Assembly (NCBI GenBank): GCA_963729445.1
Contig: CAVSNU010000005.1
Coordinates: 248,001-312,000 of the forward strand
Length of the DNA stretch: 64,000 bases
Direction of reading: 5' to 3'
Source of the DNA: JACCZH01 sp963729445
Lineage (GTDB): Bacteria > Chloroflexota > Chloroflexia > Thermomicrobiales > CFX8
Position numbers and translations under genes: made by a program
The notes under the pieces: generated by a model
What the model was told of the DNA's origin: nothing
Databases searched by the model: none
Seen by the model: the letters and a program-made list of their open reading frames with translations, nothing else
In this document: positions 27,428 to 33,746 of the stretch, piece after piece
How positions within the stretch are numbered: the stretch's first letter is position 1
How the letters are laid out: every line of letters begins with the position of its first letter

Positions 27428-28444
27428 ATGGGATTACTTGATGGGAAGGTCGCCCTGGTAACCGGGGCGGGACGCGGGATCGGGCGCGGTGTTGCCCTGT
27501 TGCTGGCAAACCACGGCGCGTCGGTTGTCGTGAACGACCTCGGGGCGTCGCTCGACGGCGAGGGCGTAGACACCGGGCCGGCCGCGACAGTGGCCCAGGA
27601 GATCATCGACGCTGGCGGCCAGGCGGTCGCCAACACCGATTCGGTCTCCGACCACGCCGCCGCCGAGGGCATGGTGCAACAGGCCATCGACACCTACGGC
27701 AAGCTGGACATTCTGGTCAACGTGGCCGGCATCCTGCGCGACCGCATGGTCTTCAACATGAACGACGCCGAGTGGGACGCCGTGCTCCAGGTCCACCTGA
27801 AGGGCACGTTCAACACGTCGAGAGCCGCGTCGGTACATTTCCGCGAGCGACGTGAGAGCGGCCGCATCATCAACATGTCGTCCAACTCCGCCTTCGGGGC
27901 ACCCGGCCAGCCAAACTACGCCGCCGCCAAGGCCGGCATCATTGGTCTGACCCTGGTGCTAGCCAACTCGCTGAGCCGCTACGGCGTTACCGCCAACGCG
28001 ATCCTGCCCAGCGGCTCGACACGCATGATCGACTCTATTCCACGTGCCGTCGAGGCGGTCAAGGACACGGGCAAGCTCCCCAGCGAGCTGGCAATCGGCA
28101 CCGAGAAGGACCCGGAGAACGTCGCACCGCTGGTCGCATTCCTGGCAACCGACCAGGCGCAGGACATCACCGGTCATATCTTCGGCTCGTTCGGCTACAA
28201 CATGACGCTCATGTCCCAGCCCAAGGTCATCAAGACCATCAAGGCCGATCACCAGTGGACCGTCGACGAGCTAGCCGAAGTCGTCCCCAAGGCATTTGGC
28301 CCCGAATTCGAAGGGGGCCCGGTCAACCGCCCCGGCATCACCGCCATGATCCAGGAGCTCCCCGAGGGTCAGTGGGTCGACGTTGGAGATGGCAAGCGCT
28401 ACTGGGGTTCGAAGATCGAGCCGTATGGGGAATTGGTGTGGTGA
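27428..28444 (+). CDS. SDR oxidoreductase, paralogue of 25963-26991
   Basis: This 338-residue protein shares VTGAGRGIGRGVA, DLGASLDGEGVD, NVAGILRDRMVFNM and MSSNSAFGAPGQPNYAAAKAG with the first SDR, including the catalytic Ser-Tyr-Lys set. The C-terminal extension (DHQWTVDELAEVVPKAFGPEFEGG) is also shared. The two genes are an old tandem duplication, probably with different acyl preferences. Its stop overlaps the RAYT start codon by four bases (GTGA). Confidence 0.85.
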   Translation: MGLLDGKVALVTGAGRGIGRGVALLLANHGASVVVNDLGASLDGEGVDTGPAATVAQEIIDAGGQAVANTDSVSDHAAAEGMVQQAIDTYGKLDILVNVAGILRDRMVFNMNDAEWDAVLQVHLKGTFNTSRAASVHFRERRESGRIINMSSNSAFGAPGQPNYAAAKAGIIGLTLVLANSLSRYGVTANAILPSGSTRMIDSIPRAVEAVKDTGKLPSELAIGTEKDPENVAPLVAFLATDQAQDITGHIFGSFGYNMTLMSQPKVIKTIKADHQWTVDELAEVVPKAFGPEFEGGPVNRPGITAMIQELPEGQWVDVGDGKRYWGSKIEPYGELVW

Positions 28445-29088
28445 CGGTGCGCGAGCGCACACATCGCCGAAATACCAACCGGGCTGAGGGATTCGATTAC
28501 GCCACGGCTGGCTGGTATTACGTGACAGTGTGTACGCACAAGCTGCAACCAATGTTCGGTGACGTGGTTGATGGGGACATGGTGCCGAACGAGTTCGGGC
28601 AGATTGCGGCGACCGTGTGGGATGATTTGCCTGCACGATTCCCGTTGGTGAGCATCGATGCTTTTGTCATCATGCCAAACCATATCCATGGAATCATCGT
28701 GATCAACGACGACCCTGAACCCCTCATCATGAATGAGGAAATCTCCGCCTGCGTACGGGCGCAATTCATTGCGCCCCTCCCCCACCGGCGTCAAATATCC
28801 GAGTTACCGTCAAACCCCACGGTGACCAGGCAGGGCGCAATGAATTGCGCCCGTACGAATCCAAAGGCCCTGGGGACTGTTGTTCGGGTATTTAAGGCGG
28901 TGACGACCAATCGCATTCGACGGTTCGGCATGTCTGACTTCCGTTGGCACCGCAACTACTACGACCATATCATCCGCAACAAAAAGGATCTCGACCGGAT
29001 CCGAACCTACATCACGAACAACCCTGCGAACTGGCCACATGATCGCGCGAATCGCTCGACGCCATTGAAGGAGACACCCATCCCATGA
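28441..29088 (+). CDS. RAYT (REP-associated tyrosine transposase, Y1_Tnp/IS200-like) with embedded palindromes
   Basis: This 215-residue protein begins at GTG 28,441. The N-terminal half has the TnpA_REP signatures: GWYYVTVCTHKLQPMFGDVV, the HUH motif in AFVIMPNHIHGIIVI, and KALGTVVRVFKAVTTNRIR. The C-terminus YYDHIIRNKKDLDRIRTYITNNPANW carries the expected tyrosines. The region between about residues 104 and 140 is coded by a perfect 24-base inverted repeat (28,753-28,776 and 28,833-28,856) that matches the core of the REP pair at 16,695. It overlaps both neighbours by 4 bases. RAYTs nick and join REP DNA, and many are domesticated single-copy genes. Confidence 0.85.
   Translation: MTVRERTHRRNTNRAEGFDYATAGWYYVTVCTHKLQPMFGDVVDGDMVPNEFGQIAATVWDDLPARFPLVSIDAFVIMPNHIHGIIVINDDPEPLIMNEEISACVRAQFIAPLPHRRQISELPSNPTVTRQGAMNCARTNPKALGTVVRVFKAVTTNRIRRFGMSDFRWHRNYYDHIIRNKKDLDRIRTYITNNPANWPHDRANRSTPLKETPIP
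28753..28856. repeat. Perfect inverted REP-like repeats inside the RAYT gene
   Basis: Positions 28,753-28,776 and 28,833-28,856 are exact reverse complements, 24 bases each, separated by 56 bases. Each contains the self-complementary core GGGCGCAATGAATTGCGCCC. The insertion keeps the reading frame open and encodes ACVRAQFIAPLP... and GAMNCARTN. Confidence 0.85.
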
Positions 29089-29558
29089 ACACGACCGACA
29101 TCTATGCCGACTCGATCACCGGCTCGATCGAACGGATCATCGCCTGCATGGATGGACTGAACGCCGAACATCTGAACTGGAAGCCAACCGCACAGGACAC
29201 GAACAGCCTGTATATTCTGGCGGTGCACACCATGGCGAATGCCGAGCAGACTGTGCTCGGGGTTCTGGGCGGTGAGACCATCGACCGCAATCGGGACGAG
29301 GAGTTTCTGGCGACCGGCGACTCGGCTGACTGGATCCAGCAGCGTTGGTCGGCGCTCAAGCCAAAGCTTGAAACGGCGCTTGCGAACCTGCCGCAGGAAG
29401 CGTTGGACAAACAATACGAACACCCCCGAAGGGGATCGATTTCCGGATACCAGGCGCTGTTGATCACCGCCACTCACGCGGCCGAACATGTGGGGCATGC
29501 CGAAGTGACGCGAGATCTGCTAATTCACACGACCGCAATCAACGGTAATAATCCGTAG
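29085..29558 (+). CDS. DinB-like four-helix protein
   Basis: This 157-residue, all-helical protein fits the DinB/DUF664 superfamily. It has SITGSIERIIACMDGLNAEHLNWKP at the start, a histidine in ILAVHTMANAEQTVLG, and ITATHAAEHVGHAEVTRDLL near the end, supplying the three-His metal site. Members act as metal-dependent thiol transferases or have no known activity. Its ATG overlaps the RAYT stop (ATGA), suggesting co-translation. It is the last host gene before the phage region. Confidence 0.75.
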   Translation: MNTTDIYADSITGSIERIIACMDGLNAEHLNWKPTAQDTNSLYILAVHTMANAEQTVLGVLGGETIDRNRDEEFLATGDSADWIQQRWSALKPKLETALANLPQEALDKQYEHPRRGSISGYQALLITATHAAEHVGHAEVTRDLLIHTTAINGNNP

Positions 29559-29650
29559 CGGCAAATTGCTATCTCTAGCGCCGTTTCGGCTGGTATATGC
29601 GGCTTACGCGCCAAACGGCCTGATAACCGGCGTATCGTTACAGCCCGTAA
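29559..29650. other. Probable phage-host junction, no gene
   Basis: No gene is seen here. The stretch contains the imperfect inverted pair GGCGCTAAC-like/GCGCCAAACGGCC and precedes the arm-site repeats. The attL core would be expected in or beside it. Confidence 0.35.
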
Positions 29651-29709
29651 ATTCGTTGCAAATTCGTTGTCGGGCCACATTCGTTCAGAAATTCGTTGTC
29701 GATTCGTTG
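29651..29709. repeat. Five direct repeats, probable integrase arm-type sites (attL)
   Basis: ATTCGTTG or ATTCGTTC occurs at 29,651, 29,662, 29,679, 29,691 and 29,702, all in the same orientation. Four of the copies are spaced 11-12 bases apart, one helical turn. Clustered same-face direct repeats beside a phage-host boundary are typical of the arm sites bound by tyrosine integrases. Confidence 0.6.
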
Positions 29710-29719
29710 CAATAAAAGA

Positions 29720-29750
29720 AGCGCCCCGTCCTCAAACGAGGCGGAGCGCC
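29720..29750 (-). terminator. Terminator after the phage tRNA block
   Basis: On the minus strand, GCGC...CCTC-GTTT-GAGG...GCGC forms an interrupted hairpin followed by TTCTTTTATT. It would end minus-strand transcription of the tRNA cluster at the left end of the prophage. Confidence 0.6.
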
Positions 29751-29964
29751 GTATGTGCATGGAGTGTGCCGGCCCTGCCCCGGCTCCCGCGTGTACGGCC
29801 CGGATGCATCTCCCGCTGTTGCCAACGAGCGCTGTACGTCAATCTGCCGGACGGGTCATCTCGCCCCGCCGCCACTCCACAGCTAGCCGGATCATCGGGT
29901 GACGCACACAGGCGTTTCCTCGCGCCACCCCTGCACGGTGCCTGAGTCCGGACGAACCGGCGGC
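29751..29964. other. Non-coding stretch inside the prophage left end
   Basis: This gap of about 210 bases has short GC-rich open frames without start-site or family support. I see no further repeat or RNA gene in it. Confidence 0.4.
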
Positions 29965-30052
29965 ACGAAGAAGAGGAATTGAACCTCTGACTCCAACCTG
30001 GCCGGGAGCGACCCGGCCTGCGGCAGGCGTGTTCCCTCTACACCATCTTCGC
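29965..30052 (-). ncRNA. tRNA-like element 1, expanded anticodon arm
   Basis: The ends pair as a 7-bp acceptor (GCGAAGA with TCTTCGT). There is a D arm (GTGT/ACAC) and a canonical T arm (AGAGG-TTCAATT-CCTCT). Instead of a 7-base anticodon loop, a 5-bp stem (GCCTG/CAGGT) encloses 23 bases that fold into a further GCCGGG/CCCGGC hairpin. No anticodon can be assigned with confidence, and CCA is not encoded. It could be a decayed phage tRNA or a tRNA mimic. Confidence 0.5.
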
Positions 30053-30080
30053 TGGCAGGCACCTAGAACGCCTGCGTTGT

Positions 30081-30151
30081 TGCGGGGGCCGGACTCGAAC
30101 CGGCGACCTGCGGCTTATGAGACCGCTGCGCTGCCACTGCGCTACCCCACA
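30081..30151 (-). tRNA. tRNA-Met (CAT anticodon)
   Basis: This 71-base cloverleaf has a 7-bp acceptor (TGTGGGG/CCCCGCA), D arm GCGCAGTGGCAGCGC, anticodon arm GCGGT-CTCATAA-GCCGC and T arm GCCGG-TTCGAGT-CCGGC. The anticodon is CAT, so it is tRNA-Met or, if lysidine-modified, tRNA-Ile2. CCA is not encoded. It lies between the two tRNA-like elements and is probably phage-borne. Confidence 0.92.
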
Positions 30152-30155
30152 GAGA

Positions 30156-30242
30156 TAAGGCGACCGGATTTGCACCGGCATCCCGAGAATGGACCTTGGC
30201 GCGCTGTCCGTATCTCGTGTCTTGCTGTTCGACCACGCCTTG
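30156..30242 (-). ncRNA. tRNA-like element 2, expanded anticodon arm
   Basis: Six acceptor pairs (AAGGCG/CGCCTT), a short D arm (GTC/GAC) and a T arm (GCCGG-TGCAAAT-CCGGT) are present. In place of the anticodon loop, stem CGAGA/TCTCG encloses 24 bases that contain an inner GGAC/GTCC hairpin. The first pair is a C-A mismatch. As in element 1, no normal anticodon is found. Confidence 0.45.
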
Positions 30243-30278
30243 CGGCAAGTATAGCCCATGGCGTTATGCAAATACCTC

Positions 30279-30307
30279 TTGACAGATTTAGGCGTGACGC
30301 CTATTAT
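30279..30307 (+). promoter_or_regulatory. Sigma-70 promoter with palindromic operator
   Basis: TTGACA (30,279-30,284) and TATTAT (30,302-30,307) are 17 bases apart. The spacer holds AGGCGTGACGCCT (30,290-30,302), a palindrome with one central base, well placed for a repressor. It drives the plus-strand ParB-like/XRE pair, and the XRE protein is the natural candidate to bind it. Confidence 0.7.
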
Positions 30308-30348
30308 AGATATATAGACGGTTGGGCGATACGGGAAGGCAAGCGGAC

Positions 30349-30663
30349 ATGATCCCCCTCCACGCGGTAGCCGATCAGGCTAAGGTCGAAGGGATCGCCG
30401 CATCGCTCGAATCCAATGGCTGGCAAGGCGCGCCGCTGGTGGTCGATGGAGAGAATCTGTTAACTGGCGTCCATCGCTATGCTGCCGCACAATCGCTTGA
30501 TTGGGTCGACTACGAGATTCCAACCATTGAGATTAGCGACATCTTTGCAGCCAATGGTCTCGACTGGGCGCAAATGATGGAAGAGGAGAACGGCGATCTG
30601 GAATATGTTCTCCGCCAACTCCCGCAAGCCGTCCTCGACAAATATGGGATCGACATCCACTAA
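30349..30663 (+). CDS. ParB/sulfiredoxin-like small protein
   Basis: This 104-residue protein starts at ATG 30,349, with GGAAGG upstream. IPLHAVADQAKVEGIAASLESNGWQGAPLVVDGENLLTGVHRYAAAQ resembles a ParB N-terminal (ParBc/Srx) fold, including the G.HRY.A motif. The C-terminal part is acidic and helical. In phages such short ParBc proteins are often regulators or nucleases of unknown target. Its stop overlaps the XRE start by one base. Confidence 0.65.
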   Translation: MIPLHAVADQAKVEGIAASLESNGWQGAPLVVDGENLLTGVHRYAAAQSLDWVDYEIPTIEISDIFAANGLDWAQMMEEENGDLEYVLRQLPQAVLDKYGIDIH

Positions 30664-30875
30664 TGACCGGTCCCGACCTCCGCACCGCCCGCAAGCAGCT
30701 CGGCCTAACCCAGACCGGGCTTGCCCGTTTGCTCGACGTGGACGTGACGACGATCTCCCGCTGGGAGCGCGGCGACATTGCCATCCAGCACCCAGCGATC
30801 CTCCGGCTGGCGCTGGAGAGAATCGCACAGGACTATCCCATCTCCGCCCGGAATGAACTCCAGAGACGGTCATAA
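30663..30875 (+). CDS. XRE-family (Cro/CI-type) regulator
   Basis: This 70-residue single-domain protein has the helix-turn-helix LRTARKQLGLTQTGLARLLDVDVTTISRWERGD, characteristic of Cro/CI-like regulators. It is translated directly after the ParB-like gene (TAATG overlap), behind a promoter carrying a 13-base palindrome. It is probably the lysogeny or early control regulator of this phage, possibly autoregulated. Confidence 0.8.
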   Translation: MTGPDLRTARKQLGLTQTGLARLLDVDVTTISRWERGDIAIQHPAILRLALERIAQDYPISARNELQRRS

Positions 30876-30879
30876 CCGC

Positions 30880-31368
30880 ATGGCGACGAAGCACTGTGTT
30901 GTCTGCGGAGCGGCCTTCAGCGCCGCGCCGTCCTCGAAGAAGATCACTTGCTCACCCGCGTGCTCGTCGGCTCGCAAAACTCTAGCCCATCGCGGGAAAC
31001 GGAATACCTGGAGTCCATCCGCCCGAGCTCGTCTCTCTGCGCGTGGCCAGACGAAGAACCTCCAGCGCGGTACGTCAGCGGCACAGATGAGTCCCGTCGC
31101 TGGTCCGTTCGAGACCAACCAGGAGGCCAAGTGCTGGTGGGTGGTCAGGCTGAGCAGCGGACACCGCTATCAGGTGCGCAACCTCGCCAAATGGTGTCGT
31201 GACAACGCGCCTCTGTTCGCTCCCGACTCCTGGCAGAGCGCCTACGACGGGCTGCGGCAGGTGCAGGCGTGGCTCATGGGTAGGACTCCCCGGACAGTTA
31301 GCCGCTGGAAGGACTGGACATTGGAGCGGCCTGCCGAGCCACTACCCGATGACATCACCGCGCCGTGA
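30880..31368 (+). CDS. Zinc-finger phage protein, unknown function
   Basis: This 162-residue protein starts at ATG 30,880, four bases after the XRE stop. It has a four-Cys knuckle (CVVCGAAF...CSPACSSARK) followed by a basic region. A C-terminal domain (WVVRLSSGHRYQVRNLAKWCRDN...AYDGLRQVQAWLMG) resembles the DNA-reading end of homing-nuclease-associated proteins, but no nuclease motif is seen. It is the last gene of the plus-strand control unit. Confidence 0.6.
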   Translation: MATKHCVVCGAAFSAAPSSKKITCSPACSSARKTLAHRGKRNTWSPSARARLSARGQTKNLQRGTSAAQMSPVAGPFETNQEAKCWWVVRLSSGHRYQVRNLAKWCRDNAPLFAPDSWQSAYDGLRQVQAWLMGRTPRTVSRWKDWTLERPAEPLPDDITAP

Positions 31369-31374
31369 CAAAGA

Positions 31375-31404
31375 AGACGCCGCCACCCGTAGGCAGCGGC
31401 GTCT
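31375..31404. terminator. Bidirectional hairpin between converging units
   Basis: A 9-bp inverted repeat (AGACGCCGC at 31,375-31,383, complement at 31,396-31,404) lies after the plus-strand Zn-finger gene and after the end of the minus-strand late genes. On the minus strand it is followed by TCTTTGTC. Confidence 0.5.
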
Positions 31405-31472
31405 CGCGGAAGAGATGGTTGTGGCACGCGCCATAGACAGGGCCCTTGCCCTTGACGCTCGGTAGGGGTGAG

Positions 31473-31730
31473 CTAGGTTCTGGCCGCCGCTTTCGGGGCG
31501 GAGTAGAGGCCGGCCGCGGCGAGTCCGGCGAGAATGCCGATCAGCACCAGGGTCCCCGCGTTGCCCTCGACCTGACCGGCAAAGCCAGCTATCAGCGCCA
31601 GGGCGATACCCGCGAGAACCGACACGAGGCCGGCGAAGCGGCTCGACAAGCCGATCTGCTTGGCGACCTCGACGACCCCGAAGCAGACGCCGGAGAGGAA
31701 TAAGACGGCTACCATATCGAGTGTTTCCAT
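31473..31730 (-). CDS. Holin-like membrane protein
   Basis: This 85-residue protein has two or three hydrophobic segments (VAVLFLSGVCFGVVEVAKQI, AGLVSVLAGIALALIAGFAG, TLVLIGILAGLAAAGLY) and a short basic tail. It is the last late gene, downstream of the endolysin, so a holin role is likely. AAAGGGAC precedes ATG 31,730. Confidence 0.6.
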   Translation of the reverse strand: METLDMVAVLFLSGVCFGVVEVAKQIGLSSRFAGLVSVLAGIALALIAGFAGQVEGNAGTLVLIGILAGLAAAGLYSAPKAAART

Positions 31731-31743
31731 TGGTTGTCCCTTT

Positions 31744-31821
31744 CATTTGATGGGTATTTGATCCGTCTGCCAGTCGAAATGGACAATTGTCCATAAAAAC
31801 GAACAATGTTCATTTGATGGG
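31744..31821. promoter_or_regulatory. Palindrome pair flanked by direct repeats
   Basis: The lysin-holin gap holds a perfect 16-base palindrome ATGGACAATTGTCCAT (31,779-31,794) and GAACAATGTTC (31,801-31,811), centred about 20 bases apart. Both lie between two copies of CATTTGATGGG (31,744 and 31,811). The layout is that of a paired operator. Confidence 0.45.
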
Positions 31822-31891
31822 CGAAACGGCAACAACCGGATAACCGGGTTTCCAGAATATGGCGGTGCACGGTTTGCGTGTCCGGTATCGC

Positions 31892-33232
31892 TCATGCCGC
31901 ACGCTCCGGAATCCCTTCAGAGCGCAGCGCGATCACGAGGTCAAACGGCCGCTTGGCACCCTTGATGTACTTGAAGACGGCACGCTCAAACACCTGCGCG
32001 CTGCCGTCTGCCGTGGGATATTCCGGCCCCTCCGGATAGCCCCAGAGGGACACCGCGCCGGCAATCGGGTCGTCGGGATACTTCGCCGCCCCGGTATCGA
32101 GGAAGAGCCCCTTGAAGCCCAGCACGACCGGGATCTCACCGAACGGGTTGTTCGGCAACACCAGCGCGTCTACGGGCAGTTGCACCTTTAGCAGGCGGTG
32201 GATCTCGGCAACGATGCGATTGAGATCGATACCGTCCGGGCACACGTATGATGGGTTGTTGATCCACTCGCCGTGCCCCTTAATGCCATTACGATCAAGC
32301 GGGATCTCGCCGAGGTTGCGCGCTCTGACATAGGCGGCGATATCGATCCATGTCTGGGCGAGCACGGTGTAGGCAATGTCCGGGATCGTCTGCCCCGCCA
32401 GTTGCTCGTACTCAATGGAGACGGTGTAGGGGTTGGCAAAGGCCGTGGTCCAGGCCGTGTCTTCGATCCTGACGAGCTGCCAGCCGCGGTCCTCAAGCGT
32501 CGGGTTGTGCTTGACCAGCATCGTCGCGGACACTGGCGGGCTACTCGTCCGGGTGAGCCACGGCAAGGAGTTGGTACCGCCTGTGTAGTGCTGCGCACCG
32601 CCGCGAATGCGCTGGGTGCGACCGCCGTGGTAGTGCGAGAGGTCTGCCGGTTCCCAAACGAAGCCAGGTATCTGTGCTGTCATCGGTAGCCCTTCAACGA
32701 ACGTCAACAGGTCATTGGCGACCCTTGCCAGCGATTGGCCGTAGAACTCGCCTGGATAGGCCCACTTGCCATTGAGATCGGTCAGCTTTTCGACCGAGCC
32801 GGCCCAGCCATTGGACTTGACGATGGCATAACGGCTGCTGTACGCATTCCAAGGTCCGTCACCATGGACATAGCCGGCCAGGTGAGCAGCAACAGCACGG
32901 ATACCGTCAGCCATCGTCGAAAAAGTGATTGCCTTGTTATAGGGGTCATCATTCTCCGCCCCATACCCTCCGGGGTTGTTCTTGTCTCTGCAAATCAGCG
33001 ATTGAAAGAACGCGCTTTCGTGGGCGCACAGGGCTGCCAGGTGGTCCGAGTTGACGTTCCACTGCCTGCCGTACTGGACGATCGCCGGGCCGGTATCTGC
33101 CGGGATCGGAACCGGTGGCAAACCGACATAGGCCGCGCCTGCCTCAGCGCCATCCTCTAGCCACGCCTGAATCTGTGCCGGTGTCGCCAGCCCCTTGCTT
33201 GCAACCCGGCTGTTCCCGCTGTAGGTACTCAC
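31892..33232 (-). CDS. Endolysin: N-acetylmuramoyl-L-alanine amidase with N-terminal lytic domain
   Basis: This 446-residue protein starts with GTG 33,232. Residues 40-190 resemble a glucosaminidase-like muralytic domain (WNVNSDHLAALCAHESAFFQSLICRDKNNPGG, with candidate acid ALCAHES). Residues 215-360 are an amidase-2/PGRP domain (GGAQHYTGGTNSLPWLTR, IKGHGEWINNPSYVCPDGID), with His and Cys zinc ligands. The last 75 residues may bind the cell wall. It would hydrolyse peptidoglycan at lysis. Its GTG overlaps the stop of the 26-residue membrane peptide. Confidence 0.82.
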   Translation of the reverse strand: MSTYSGNSRVASKGLATPAQIQAWLEDGAEAGAAYVGLPPVPIPADTGPAIVQYGRQWNVNSDHLAALCAHESAFFQSLICRDKNNPGGYGAENDDPYNKAITFSTMADGIRAVAAHLAGYVHGDGPWNAYSSRYAIVKSNGWAGSVEKLTDLNGKWAYPGEFYGQSLARVANDLLTFVEGLPMTAQIPGFVWEPADLSHYHGGRTQRIRGGAQHYTGGTNSLPWLTRTSSPPVSATMLVKHNPTLEDRGWQLVRIEDTAWTTAFANPYTVSIEYEQLAGQTIPDIAYTVLAQTWIDIAAYVRARNLGEIPLDRNGIKGHGEWINNPSYVCPDGIDLNRIVAEIHRLLKVQLPVDALVLPNNPFGEIPVVLGFKGLFLDTGAAKYPDDPIAGAVSLWGYPEGPEYPTADGSAQVFERAVFKYIKGAKRPFDLVIALRSEGIPERAA

Positions 33233-33309
33233 GTCAACACCTCCACTATCCAGAGTGCGGCTATCCCGGCGGTCGCATACGTGATGATGAACGCGGCGTA
33301 GGCTCTCAT
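33229..33309 (-). CDS. 26-residue single-pass membrane peptide
   Basis: MRAYAAFIITYATAGIAALW leads into IVEVLT. It is one hydrophobic helix with a basic N-terminus. Its start overlaps the stop of the upstream coiled-coil gene (TGATG), and its stop overlaps the endolysin GTG (GTGA), so translation is coupled on both sides. A lysis-accessory role (holin or antiholin type) is inferred from position. Confidence 0.6.
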   Translation of the reverse strand: MRAYAAFIITYATAGIAALWIVEVLT

Positions 33310-33746
33310 CAGAACACCTGCCCGAAGATCACAATCGCCCCGGCGATGCCCGCGATCGATGCCGATGGCGCACCAACCCAGATGATCGCCCGGCGGATGG
33401 ACTGCACGGTCTGGGCCATCTCGATAATCGGCGCGGTGTCCTTCTTCATTCCATCTATCTGCTTCAGGGGCAGGGTGAGTCGCTCATTCAGGGCCTCCGT
33501 TACCATTGGCATCAGGTGCGTCTCTGCCCACACCGCCAGCCGTGTATCAATCATCTGCTCGATCTGCTCCTCCGAGTGCCCGGTGTGGCGCGTCTCCAAC
33601 GCCACCACCCGTTCGCGTACCTCGCTGAACTGCGCGGCCGCGTCCTCGTGGTTGCGGTCGGACTTGCGGCTCACCTGCTCAATCTGGCGCTCCAGCCGGT
33701 CGAAGCGCACATTCATGTGTTCGCTGGTCACCTGTTCGTCGCTCAT
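33309..33746 (-). CDS. Coiled-coil protein with C-terminal membrane helix (XhlA/holin-like)
   Basis: This 145-residue protein has a long coiled coil (FDRLERQIEQVSRKSDRNHEDAAAQFSEVRERVVALE) and ends in a hydrophobic segment (APSASIAGIAGAIVIFGQVF). This is the layout of haemolysin XhlA-like phage proteins that assist lysis. Its ATG overlaps the stop of the tail protein gene upstream (TAATG). Confidence 0.6.
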   Translation of the reverse strand: MSDEQVTSEHMNVRFDRLERQIEQVSRKSDRNHEDAAAQFSEVRERVVALETRHTGHSEEQIEQMIDTRLAVWAETHLMPMVTEALNERLTLPLKQIDGMKKDTAPIIEMAQTVQSIRRAIIWVGAPSASIAGIAGAIVIFGQVF

